A DNA stretch of 64,000 nucleotides from Paracoxiella cheracis (GTDB taxonomy: Bacteria; Pseudomonadota; Gammaproteobacteria; Coxiellales; Coxiellaceae), in contig NZ_CP186485.1 of assembly GCF_049348705.1 (NCBI RefSeq), positions 62,001 to 126,000 on the forward strand, in the 5' to 3' direction. Positions 8,095-14,490 of the stretch are shown here, piece after piece. Position 1 is the stretch's first letter; the number at the start of each line of letters is the position of its first letter. Made by a program: the position numbers and the translations under genes. Below the pieces are notes generated by a model, which worked only from the letters and a program-made list of their open reading frames with translations, was not told the DNA's origin and made no database searches.

Positions 8095-8607
8095 ATGACA
8101 GAATCGATGTTGGATACACAATCAACTCAACAATCTAAAACCTATATCGAACTGAACAAACTAGAAAAAAAAGAACGAAAAATTTATGAGGCCTTAGCAT
8201 CCCTCATTAATTTTTTAAACGGGAAAAAAAACGAATTAAAACTTTCTGCGAATTTTTCTAAATTTAAAAATGAAGTGATGAATGCTATTGCGCAATTAGA
8301 ACTTAAGCAAAAGCATAAAAATGTCACGGTCGAACCTAAATTCAATGTAAAACATTATGAGCGCGCGATTATCTGCGCATCTGATCCCTCTTATCGCGAT
8401 ATGGCCATTCAAGCAGCTAGCAAAGACTTAAATCGTGAAGCATTAGAGGAATTGGTAAAGTCATTGCGGCGGGATTGTCGGCCAATTGCTAAGCAGATGA
8501 AAGTATTAGCTGCTGAGTTGCGACAAAAACAAGCCAAAACTAAAGCGCATGATTTATTAAAAGTAGTTGAGTTAAATGACGAAGAAGCAGTAGTAGTTTC
8601 TGTTTAA
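8095..8607 (+). CDS. Unknown helical protein behind a PmrA-like promoter
   Basis: Product of 170 residues starting at ATG 8095, chosen because GGGAG lies 5-9 bases upstream; a TTG at 8083 is in frame but lies before that site. The sequence is rich in Lys, Glu and Leu, largely predicted helical (for example ELNKLEKKERKIYEALASL and REALEELVKSLRR), with no signal peptide or membrane segment. It ends with an acidic-hydrophobic stretch ELNDEEAVVVSV. I do not recognise a family. The phased CTTAA array upstream suggests PmrA control, which in Coxiella and Legionella governs Dot/Icm genes and effectors, so a type IVB substrate is possible but unproven. Confidence 0.65.
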   Translation: MTESMLDTQSTQQSKTYIELNKLEKKERKIYEALASLINFLNGKKNELKLSANFSKFKNEVMNAIAQLELKQKHKNVTVEPKFNVKHYERAIICASDPSYRDMAIQAASKDLNREALEELVKSLRRDCRPIAKQMKVLAAELRQKQAKTKAHDLLKVVELNDEEAVVVSV

Positions 8608-8638
8608 ATGAAATGACTGTAAAAATTTACTCTAACTA

Positions 8639-8905
8639 TTAAGTAGATTTTTTTCTTCGTTTGACCTGAAGTTCTTCGCGAAGAACGCGCCGTAAAATTT
8701 TTTCTAACGACTCACCTTGACTATCAATATACTCGCGTAGAGCATTATTCATTAAATTTTGATAGCTGCCCCCGCCCGCATCATGGACACGCTGCTTAAA
8801 CCATCTGATAATATCAGGATCAAGCCTGATCGTGATGCGTTGTTTATTTGCAGTTGAAACAACGGCTCCACGCTTCCCATTTTTAAAGTTATAATGGCTT
8901 TTCAT
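8639..8905 (-). CDS. brnA: BrnA-family antitoxin
   Basis: Ribbon-helix-helix DNA-binding antitoxin of the BrnTA type II system, 88 residues. The core KQRITIRLDPDIIRWFKQRV followed by GGGSYQNLMNNALREYI is the usual BrnA RHH segment, with a basic C-terminal tail VKRRKKST. It sits 6 bases downstream of the brnT reading frame on the same strand, the standard toxin-antitoxin order. It would normally neutralise BrnT and repress the shared promoter. The antitoxin looks intact although the toxin is truncated. Confidence 0.85.
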   Translation of the reverse strand: MKSHYNFKNGKRGAVVSTANKQRITIRLDPDIIRWFKQRVHDAGGGSYQNLMNNALREYIDSQGESLEKILRRVLREELQVKRRKKST

Positions 8906-8911
8906 CTGTCT

Positions 8912-9124
8912 TCATAAAATCGCTTTATCTATTCGATTAGCTTTTCTTGTTGAAATGATTCGGATAGCATCACCGTTTAGTAAATAAGTGTAAACCACCA
9001 CCAACAAATTGCCTTCAGCATCCAAACCTAGCGTTACAAATCTTTGCTCATAATGATCGCTGTCTTCTATAGTAATCGCGAATTCATCGTTTAGGGCGGT
9101 AACTGCGTCATTGAAGTCAACGCC
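8912..9124 (-). pseudogene. brnT: brnT toxin remnant lacking its N-terminus
   Basis: The complement frame reads GVDFNDAVTALNDEFAI, EQRFVTLGLDAEGNLLVVVYTY and IRIISTRKANRID, then stops. This is the BrnT ribonuclease toxin from its KHGVxF region to the C-terminus. The roughly 20 residues that should precede are missing: in-frame TAA codons lie directly upstream, no start codon is available, and the expected ribosome-binding GGAG sits about 13 bases before the surviving frame. A small deletion of the start region explains this. The toxin is probably not made, leaving brnA an orphan. Confidence 0.8.
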
Positions 9125-9156
9125 TTAATTTTACTCCAGATACAGTATATTCTATC

Positions 9157-9185
9157 AGTATATGTACAATTGTCATACATGTCAA
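9157..9185 (-). promoter_or_regulatory. brnTA promoter and operator
   Basis: On the complement strand TTGACA (9180-9185), a 17-base spacer and TATACT (9157-9162) form a near-consensus sigma-70 promoter. The spacer runs TGTATGACAATTGTACA, an imperfect palindrome with TGTA/TACA ends that would suit binding by the RHH antitoxin BrnA. The promoter is intact although the toxin it serves is broken. Confidence 0.7.
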
Positions 9186-9336
9186 TAGCCCGGTAAATTG
9201 AGTTTTTCTGATCAGTATTTATTTTGCTGAAAAGTGGCTGGAGTACAATACCGTGATTTTCATGACATTCCAGGGTGTTCTATAATTATATGTATAAGAG
9301 TATACTTCCCACACTATTGAGGCCCAGGAGAACATC

Positions 9337-9870
9337 ATGCAAGTCCCATTACAGATAACCACTCGTGATATTGACCATTCTGATGCAGTTGAACAGCGTA
9401 TTCGTCAAAAAGCGGAAAAGTTAAATCTCTATTCTGATCGAATTATTTCTTGCCATATTGTGGTGGAGCAGACAATGCGTCATAAGCACCAAGGTAAACT
9501 TCATAATATTCGAATTAACTTAACTGTGCCTGGGAAAGAATTATTCGTGAATCGTAACGAACAAGAAGATTTATATGTCGCTATTCGTGATGCATTCGAT
9601 GATATGGCACGTAAATTAGAAGAAGAGACGCGGAAAATCAAAGGTGAAGTTAAAAGCCACCCAGAATTAATTCATGGTCGCGTTGTGCGCATATTTAAAG
9701 ATGATGAATTCGGTTTTATCGAGGGCGACAATGGCGATGAATATTATTTCAATGCAGCTAATGTGGTGCACCCGCATTTTAATAAATTGGAAGTAGGAGC
9801 TGAAGTGCATTTCATTGAGGCGATGGGCGATGAAGGTCCTCGTGCACACCGTGTCAGTGCAAAAGAATGA
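9337..9870 (+). CDS. hpf: Ribosome hibernation factor (HPF/RaiA) fused to a cold-shock domain
   Basis: The 177-residue product has two parts. Residues 1 to about 105 are an HPF/RaiA (sigma-54 modulation) domain: VPLQITTRDIDHSDAVEQRI, INLTVPGKELFV, DLYVAIRDAFDDMARKLE. Residues from about 111 form a cold-shock OB fold: HGRVVRIFKDDEFGFIEGD, where FGFIE resembles RNP1, then EYYFNAANVV (RNP2-like) and GAEVHFIEAMGDEGPRAHRV. The first part should bind the 30S subunit and the second single-stranded nucleic acid. AGGAG lies upstream of the ATG. This arrangement differs from the short HPF of E. coli; some proteobacterial homologues share it. It stands alone here. Confidence 0.88.
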   Translation: MQVPLQITTRDIDHSDAVEQRIRQKAEKLNLYSDRIISCHIVVEQTMRHKHQGKLHNIRINLTVPGKELFVNRNEQEDLYVAIRDAFDDMARKLEEETRKIKGEVKSHPELIHGRVVRIFKDDEFGFIEGDNGDEYYFNAANVVHPHFNKLEVGAEVHFIEAMGDEGPRAHRVSAKE

Positions 9871-9875
9871 ATAGC

Positions 9876-10391
9876 TTAATTTGCGCTGCTGCGTCCCATC
9901 GTTTGTGTTGTATCAATGATGTGGCTGCGCATCGCTTCGCGTAACTCGGGGATTGTCGAAATGTTTGTCGTTGGCAACATGATATCTAGCGCGTACAGTT
10001 TGATAAAATAACGATGCTTGCCGCTGGGTGGGCAAGGCCCTTGGTATTTCTTATTGCCCCAGCTATTAGCAACGACGATGGCATTTGTGGGCAGTTGAGC
10101 TTTTTTCTTGAAGCCGTTCACACTAGGCGGAATATTATATACCGCCCAATGATACCAGGCGATGCGCGGCACATCTGGATCAACAATAATCAATGCGAGT
10201 GATTTCGTGCCTTTCGGTAATCCCGACCAGTTCAAAGGCATGGAGATATCTTTGCCGCGACAGGTATAAACAGTCGGAATGGTTGCACCATTGACAAAAG
10301 CAGGACTGGAGATGGTAAATACAGGGGCAGTCGTAGGTTCGGTGACTGGCCTACTCATTAAATAAGCTACAATCATGAGTGTTTTGAGCAT
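9876..10391 (-). CDS. YbhB/YbcL family (PEBP-like) protein
   Basis: Phosphatidylethanolamine-binding-protein family, 171 residues. Key segments are FTISSPAFVNGATIPTVYTCRG, LIIVDPDVPRIAWYHWAVYNIP (DPDxP and HW ligand-site motifs), GPCPPSGKHRYFIKLYALD and ELREAMRSHI. The first 15 or so residues are hydrophobic and may form a signal peptide, which would fit a periplasmic location as for other bacterial members. The biological role of bacterial homologues is poorly defined. It is convergent with hpf. Confidence 0.88.
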   Translation of the reverse strand: MLKTLMIVAYLMSRPVTEPTTAPVFTISSPAFVNGATIPTVYTCRGKDISMPLNWSGLPKGTKSLALIIVDPDVPRIAWYHWAVYNIPPSVNGFKKKAQLPTNAIVVANSWGNKKYQGPCPPSGKHRYFIKLYALDIMLPTTNISTIPELREAMRSHIIDTTQTMGRSSAN

Positions 10392-10554
10392 CGTCCTGAT
10401 CCTCGTTGATTATCCTTTTAATCATTTTACGCTTAGCATCTGAGCGACGCAATTGAATTCATTATTATTTTGGCTCGCTCTTTAATAGAGTTGTGAGCTA
10501 TCATTGCATTGCTTATACTTTACTAAGGACTAAGGCTCGAAAAAGGTAACTGCT

Positions 10555-11235
10555 ATGCTTCGACAAACAGCTATTTTAGATATGTTCGGTCGATCCCCGA
10601 TTCGACCACTGCAACAACACATGGAAAAAGCCCATGCCTGTGTTGAGCTATTAATTCCTTTTTCTCAAGCGGTGTTAAAGGAAGACTGGGAAGAGGCTGC
10701 GCGATTGCAGCAAGAAATTAGCGAACTAGAACATGCTGCCGATGACTTGAAAAAAGATTTGCGACTGCATTTGCCAAAGGGATTATTTTTACCGGTGCCA
10801 CGTGGCGATTTATTGGAGCTTTTAAAGAAACAAGAGCTCTTAGCCAACACTGCAAAAGACATCGCGGGAATCATGTTGGGTCGTCGTATGCAAATCCCGC
10901 CGAGCTTGACTGAGTTATTTAGCGCTTTTCTAAAGCGTTCTGTCGATGCCTCTGCACAAGCCAAAAAAGCAATTAGTGAGTTAGATGAATTGCTCGAATC
11001 TGGTTTTCGTGGAAAAGAGGTGACGGTGGTTGATCACATGATTAAAGAATTGAATCGGATTGAATACGACACCGATCAAATACAAATTCAAATCCGCCAA
11101 GCACTTTTTGACATTGAAAAATCGTTGGCGGCGGTTGATGTGATGTTTCTCTATAAAATTTTTGAATGGATTGGATTTGTGGCCGATTGCGCGCAACAAA
11201 CAGGCAGTCGCTTACAAATGTTATTAGCGAACTAG
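10555..11235 (+). CDS. DUF47 / PhoU-like Pit-accessory protein
   Basis: Protein of 226 residues of the TIGR00153/DUF47 family: a helical PhoU-like cytosolic protein usually encoded beside PiT-type phosphate transporters and thought to regulate them. Family features are MFGRSPIRPLQQHMEKAHAC, LEHAADDLKKDLRLHLPKG, RGDLLELLKKQELLANTAKDI and IEYDTDQIQIQIRQALFDIE. In this window a PiT transporter lies at 27.6 kb inside the inverted segment. Undoing the inversion places it on the same strand about 4.5 kb downstream, so the pair was closer before the rearrangement. cdd follows after 7 bases. Confidence 0.85.
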   Translation: MLRQTAILDMFGRSPIRPLQQHMEKAHACVELLIPFSQAVLKEDWEEAARLQQEISELEHAADDLKKDLRLHLPKGLFLPVPRGDLLELLKKQELLANTAKDIAGIMLGRRMQIPPSLTELFSAFLKRSVDASAQAKKAISELDELLESGFRGKEVTVVDHMIKELNRIEYDTDQIQIQIRQALFDIEKSLAAVDVMFLYKIFEWIGFVADCAQQTGSRLQMLLAN

Positions 11236-11242
11236 GACTAAG

Positions 11243-11641
11243 ATGGACATACACGAAAAAATGGTTGCTAAAGCAACGAAAGCTTACAAAAATGCTTATG
11301 CGCCCTACTCTAATTTTGCTGTCGGTGTTTGCATCCGCACGGATGATGATCAACTATTTACTGGAGCGAATGTCGAAAACGCTGCGTATCCCTCGACGCT
11401 TTGTGCTGAAATGTCTGCGATTGGTGCGATGGTAACGAGTGGTGCACGTAAAATTAAAGAAGTCGTGATTGTAGTACCGGATAAAAAATTGTGTCCGCCC
11501 TGCGGTGCTTGTCGGCAGCGCTTGTATGAATTTAGCGCGTCGGATACACTCATTCATCTTTACAATACGCAGGGCGATCACGATACGCTAACGCTAGACA
11601 AACTATTACCCGTGCCTTTTGGCCCCCATAACTTGGAATAA
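11243..11641 (+). CDS. cdd: Cytidine deaminase
   Basis: Deaminates cytidine and deoxycytidine in pyrimidine salvage. It is 132 residues, the size of the small homotetrameric class. Zinc ligands are Cys54 in TLCAEMSAI, with catalytic Glu56, and Cys87 and Cys90 in CPPCGACRQR. FAVGVCIRTDDDQLFTGANVENAAYP is also typical. It is the second gene of an operon with DUF47; the next frame begins two bases after its stop and is the severed start of a purine nucleoside phosphorylase gene, so cdd-pnp-deoC was formerly a nucleoside-salvage operon. Confidence 0.95.
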   Translation: MDIHEKMVAKATKAYKNAYAPYSNFAVGVCIRTDDDQLFTGANVENAAYPSTLCAEMSAIGAMVTSGARKIKEVVIVVPDKKLCPPCGACRQRLYEFSASDTLIHLYNTQGDHDTLTLDKLLPVPFGPHNLE

Positions 11642-11643
11642 AA

Positions 11644-11687
11644 ATGACGAAAGCCGCTATCGATTCTGCAAAAATGATTCAAAAACG
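11644..11687 (+). pseudogene. First 14 codons of disrupted purine nucleoside phosphorylase
   Basis: Starting 2 bases after the cdd stop, the frame reads MTKAAIDSAKMIQK and is cut in the next codon by the IS1 end at 11688. The missing remainder lies on the opposite strand at 30493-31275. The last 8 bases (11680-11687, CAAAAACG) are one copy of the target duplication; the other copy is the complement of 31268-31275. Joining the two at that octamer continues in frame as RIPNFKPKLTMVTGSGLG, the normal N-terminus of a PNP. Confidence 0.88.
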
Positions 11688-11715
11688 GGTGGTGCCTCAT
11701 TTTTGTTGATGGCAT

Positions 11716-12192
11716 CTAAATAACCCTCCCAAACTCGTGCCTATTGATAAATAATCCGATGACAATGTCGTGCAATTTATCCAGTTTAGAAAAGCAAATC
11801 GTCTTTCTCGCTAATCGCTTTATTCGTGTGCGCAACGTGAGATGCTTTCGTTCAATCGCTTGGGTATTTTGCTTTCCCACCAAATGTTTTGATTGAGGCA
11901 GGTGTCTTTCATAAGCACCCCAATCATCTGTATAGTAAAAGTTGATATCAAATGAGCTCAGTTTTTCTTTCAGTGCTTTAAATGCTGAATCTTTTCTTGG
12001 ACCAAAATGATAAGCTAACACCTCATGTGTATGGTGATCAATCGCATGCCAAAGCCAACGTTGATTCTGTTTATTTCGAACAAAACTCCACATTTCATCC
12101 AGCTCCGCTTCTTCAACTTGTACAACATTAACAGTAACAGACGCACCAAGTGATTCTTTTTCCTTTAAAAGTCGTGTATTGACGCTCTCCAA
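11716..12192 (-). CDS. insB: IS1 InsB-like transposase catalytic part (copy A)
   Basis: DDE transposase domain of the IS1 family, 158 residues in its own frame. DEMWSFVRNKQNQRWLWHAIDHHTHEVLAYHFG carries the first acidic residue, FYYTDDWGAY the second, and the Glu lies in QNTQAIERKHLTLRTRIKRL, close to canonical IS1 InsB. Its frame overlaps the end of insA by 28 bases and is entered by -1 slippage at the A run. Protein sequence is identical to copy B. Confidence 0.9.
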   Translation of the reverse strand: MESVNTRLLKEKESLGASVTVNVVQVEEAELDEMWSFVRNKQNQRWLWHAIDHHTHEVLAYHFGPRKDSAFKALKEKLSSFDINFYYTDDWGAYERHLPQSKHLVGKQNTQAIERKHLTLRTRIKRLARKTICFSKLDKLHDIVIGLFINRHEFGRVI

Positions 12193-12467
12193 ACCTTCAC
12201 CCTTTTTTTTAATTCACCAATAACAGTGTTAATGCTAATACGTAAAATGCGTGCAGTATCTCTGACGCCACTACCATTCATTGCCATATCAACTATTTTA
12301 TCTTTAACACCAGGGGCACGAGCATTATGTGTGTAATCTAGAAGAAATGTATTTTTCTCACAAGCATTATTTTTACATTGAAACCTTTGCTTTCCTGTAC
12401 TGCTGACGCCAAATTTTACAACCTCATGTAAACAGCAGCAGGAGCAAGCAACATTGATTCTTGCCAT
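12165..12467 (-). CDS. insA: IS1 InsA-like protein (copy A)
   Basis: The 100-residue product carries an N-terminal zinc-finger-like part (ACSCCCLHEVVKFG, then CKNNACEKN) and a helix-turn-helix (SGVRDTARILRISINTVIGEL). In IS1, InsA binds the terminal repeats and represses; ribosomal frameshifting onto insB makes the transposase. On the coding strand the frame passes GAA TTA then a run of A, giving an A AAA AAA heptamer, and ends ELKKRVKVWRASIHDF. The insB frame lies at -1 relative to it. Confidence 0.88.
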   Translation of the reverse strand: MARINVACSCCCLHEVVKFGVSSTGKQRFQCKNNACEKNTFLLDYTHNARAPGVKDKIVDMAMNGSGVRDTARILRISINTVIGELKKRVKVWRASIHDF

Positions 12468-12539
12468 TCATGCAATCCTTATCCTAATGATTTTCTGAAA
12501 TAGCAAAATATATCACATCAACAAAAATGAGGCACTACC

Positions 12540-12728
12540 CTTTATTTTTATCCCCTAATGTGAAGTTATTTTTTTCTAACAATAACTTACTGCTAGAGAT
12601 CGTAAACTGTGCGTCTAAAAGGGTCATTCCATGAAATGTGTCATCATCATTTCGCAAGCCTTTTAAATGTTGTTCAATCGCACTTAATGCTCTGCCCCAT
12701 AAAGATAACTTGAGGGTTGGACTCTCTT
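12540..12728 (-). pseudogene. Middle fragment of the disrupted OTU-like protein
   Basis: Reading the complement from 12728 towards 12540 gives KESPTLKLSLWGRALSAIE, then HLKGLRNDDDTFHGMTL and LLLEKNNFTLGDKNK, ending at the IS1 copy A border. It is open throughout and has no start of its own. Upstream on the coding strand it abuts the IS3-family element (3-bp duplication CTT at 12726-12728 and 13989-13991). Downstream it continues in frame at 32127 once the inversion is undone, since its last 8 bases equal the octamer AAATAAAG at 32127-32134. Confidence 0.85.
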
Positions 12729-12794
12729 TAATCTTCCCCTAAATTACCGGACACTAATTTGTTAAAATCTATGAAGTAACAAAGAGGTGATCTC

Positions 12795-13097
12795 ATGACA
12801 AAGAAGACTCGAAAATACACACCGGAATTTAAAGAAGAAGCAATCCATCTAGCACTCAGTTCTCCTTCCGTGTTAAGCGCTGCAAAAGACTTAGGCATGC
12901 CCGAAGCGACCCTCCACACCTGGGTGGATAAAGCCAGGAAGAGTGGTGAAGTGATTCATCCCAGCGCAAAGCAACCGGTCAACATAGGGGAACTCATTGA
13001 ATAAAATCAACAGCTTAAGAAGCGACTGGCACGACTGGAACAGGAGAAAGCCATTCTAAAAAAGGCGGCCACGTACTTCGCGAAAGAACTCGAGTGA
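12795..13097 (+). pseudogene. IS3-family orfA with premature stop
   Basis: The frame begins MTKKTRKYTPEFKEEAIHLAL and carries the helix-turn-helix AAKDLGMPEATLHTWV. It meets TAA at 13002-13004 after NIGELIE. Reading on in the same frame gives NQQLKKRLARLEQEKAILKK and AATYFAKELE before TGA at 13095-13097, exactly the leucine-zipper C-terminus of IS3 OrfA. A GAA to TAA change is the simplest cause. The intact protein would be about 100 residues, so the 69-residue product lacks its zipper. Confidence 0.82.
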
Positions 13098-13948
13098 AGT
13101 ACAGCTTTATTCAAAAGCACGCCCAACTATTTGGAATTAACTTGCTATGTGATGTACTGGGTGTCAGTCGTAGTGGTTATTATGACTGGCTATCGCGACC
13201 TATGAGCCCACGTGAGCAAGCAAACCAACAATTAGATGAAAAAATTAAGGTAATTTATATGAGAAACAAACAACGTTACGGTTCACCACGTATAACTCGT
13301 GCATTGCAAGCGGAATCGATTTCCTGCAGTCACACGCGTATTGAGCGGCGTATGCGCTCCATGGGCTTAAAAGCACTTGCCAAGCGTAGATTTAAAATAA
13401 CCACAGACTCGGGTCACAACAAGGCTATTTTTGAGAATATTTTAAAGAGAGATTTCACGAGAACGGCGATCAATCAAAAATGGGTGAGTGATCTGACGTA
13501 CATTCCAACCCGTGAAGGTTGGTTGTATTTAGCGGTGGTTATCGATGTGCATTCACGTTCGGTTATTGGCTCGTCAATGAATAAAAGCATGAAACAAGAT
13601 TTAGTGTGTGATGCGTTATTGATGGCGTTATTCAAACGAAAATATCCAAAGCAAGTGATTATACACTCTGATCGGGGCAGTCAATATTGTTCGAAAAAAT
13701 ATAGGGAAATCATCAAGCAAAACAAGCTGATTGGTTCAATGAGCAGAAAGGCTAATTGTTGGGATAATGCCATTGCAGAAAGTTTTTTCCATACCCTAAA
13801 AACGGAACTTGTGCATGTGAATGATTACACAACACGCGCTGAAGCAAGGCAAAGTCTTTTTCAGTATATTGAAGGCTATTACAATCACAGAAGAATGCAT
13901 TCAGCTATTGACTACAAGACCCCTGTTGCGCTTGAATGTGCTGCGTAA
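13094..13948 (+). CDS. IS3-family transposase OrfB
   Basis: DDE integrase-type transposase of 284 residues starting with GTG at 13094, overlapping the orfA-frame TGA. HTH_21-like N-terminal part: LLCDVLGVSRSGYYDWLSRP and RYGSPRITRALQ. Catalytic core: KWVSDLTYIPT (first Asp), VIIHSDRGSQYCS (second Asp), CWDNAIAESFFHTLKTELV (Glu). It ends YYNHRRMHSAIDYKTPVALE. It seems intact, but the partner orfA is broken. Confidence 0.93.
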   Translation: MKYSFIQKHAQLFGINLLCDVLGVSRSGYYDWLSRPMSPREQANQQLDEKIKVIYMRNKQRYGSPRITRALQAESISCSHTRIERRMRSMGLKALAKRRFKITTDSGHNKAIFENILKRDFTRTAINQKWVSDLTYIPTREGWLYLAVVIDVHSRSVIGSSMNKSMKQDLVCDALLMALFKRKYPKQVIIHSDRGSQYCSKKYREIIKQNKLIGSMSRKANCWDNAIAESFFHTLKTELVHVNDYTTRAEARQSLFQYIEGYYNHRRMHSAIDYKTPVALECAA

Positions 13949-13988
13949 AATCGAAAAAAAATGTGTCCGGTAAAGTGAGGGAAGATCA

Positions 13989-14286
13989 CTTTTATTATGT
14001 CAACAAAATAATCTCTAAAAAAACCTTGGGTAAATTTTATAATCGCGGCTTGGGGGTCTTGAAGCACCTTTTCTTTTTTTGGCATATGACGGATAAGATC
14101 TGTGCGTGTTAACATGTCCATCACGTATTTTTGCGTTGGCTTATGTGCCTCAGGGCACTTATCACCAAGCGAATAGTAAGCAAAAATTGGCATTAAAGAG
14201 GCGTGTAATAAACAACTATTTTGGTCTGCAGACGTTTTTATTGAAATCGTTTCTTGTGGTATCGCCTGCGGCGCTTGACGTGACAT
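13989..14286 (-). pseudogene. N-terminal fragment of the disrupted OTU-like protein
   Basis: The frame starts at ATG 14286 (GGAGATAATCTG upstream) and runs 99 codons to the IS3-family element. It begins MSRQAPQAIPQETISIKTSA, then DQNSCLLHASLMPIF. The D-x-N-S-C-L-x-H-A segment with Cys25 resembles the catalytic cysteine loop of OTU deubiquitinases (DGNCLFHA). The frame continues into the IS and stops near 13912. The full gene would be 14286 to 13989, then 12725 to 12540, then 32135-33468: 1818 bp, 605 codons plus stop. Confidence 0.75.
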
Positions 14287-14318
14287 CAGATTATCTCCTA
14301 AACAAGGAAAAAACAGGT

Positions 14319-14363
14319 ATTATCACTCATATTTTATCAACGCTAACTTAACGCAATCTTAAA
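14319..14363 (-). promoter_or_regulatory. Possible PmrA-like box and -10 upstream of the broken OTU-like gene
   Basis: On the complement strand two half-sites tTTAAgatT and gTTAAgttA (14344-14363) lie at 11-bp period with a 2-base gap, and GATAAT (14319-14324) lies 19 bases downstream as a possible -10. This resembles the arrangement before the gene at 8095 but with weaker half-sites. The remaining gap to mrcA (14364-14490) shows nothing clear. Confidence 0.35.
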
Positions 14364-14490
14364 CCGCTTTAAAAAATTTTTGTTCGAAGGGGGCGTCTAG
14401 ACTGGCCATCAGAGTCTGTTCAAAATCGTCTCGCTTGAGCCCGAAGGTGTTGATTTTTGAGCAACTGAGCGCTAAAAATCGATAGGGCAT

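Larger units (their letters stand above)
11688..12539 (-). mobile_element. IS1-family insertion sequence, copy A (852 bp)
   Basis: Bounded by imperfect inverted repeats: GGTGGTGCCTCATTTTTG at the left and the complement of GGTAGTGCCTCATTTTTG at the right. It encodes InsA- and InsB-like proteins on the minus strand. The left flank octamer is CAAAAACG (11680-11687) and the right flank is CTTTATTT (12540-12547). These do not match each other but match, in complement, the flanks of copy B at 31276-32126. The insA/insB junction has a run of 8 A on the coding strand, suited to -1 frameshifting, so this copy is probably functional. Confidence 0.92.
12729..13988 (+). mobile_element. IS3-family insertion sequence (1260 bp)
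   Basis: Ends are inverted repeats: TAATCTTCCCC...TTACCGGACA at the left and the complement of TGATCTTCCCT...TTACCGGACA at the right. The flanks carry a 3-bp direct duplication CTT (12726-12728, 13989-13991), normal for IS3. It encodes orfA and orfB on the plus strand. Removing the element and one CTT restores the reading frame of the interrupted gene on the minus strand. OrfA has an internal stop, so autonomous transposition is doubtful. Confidence 0.9.

Noticed and set aside
12540..12740. Separate small gene between the two insertion sequences
   Set aside because: No start codon of its own; it joins flanking fragments in frame as part of the disrupted OTU-like gene.
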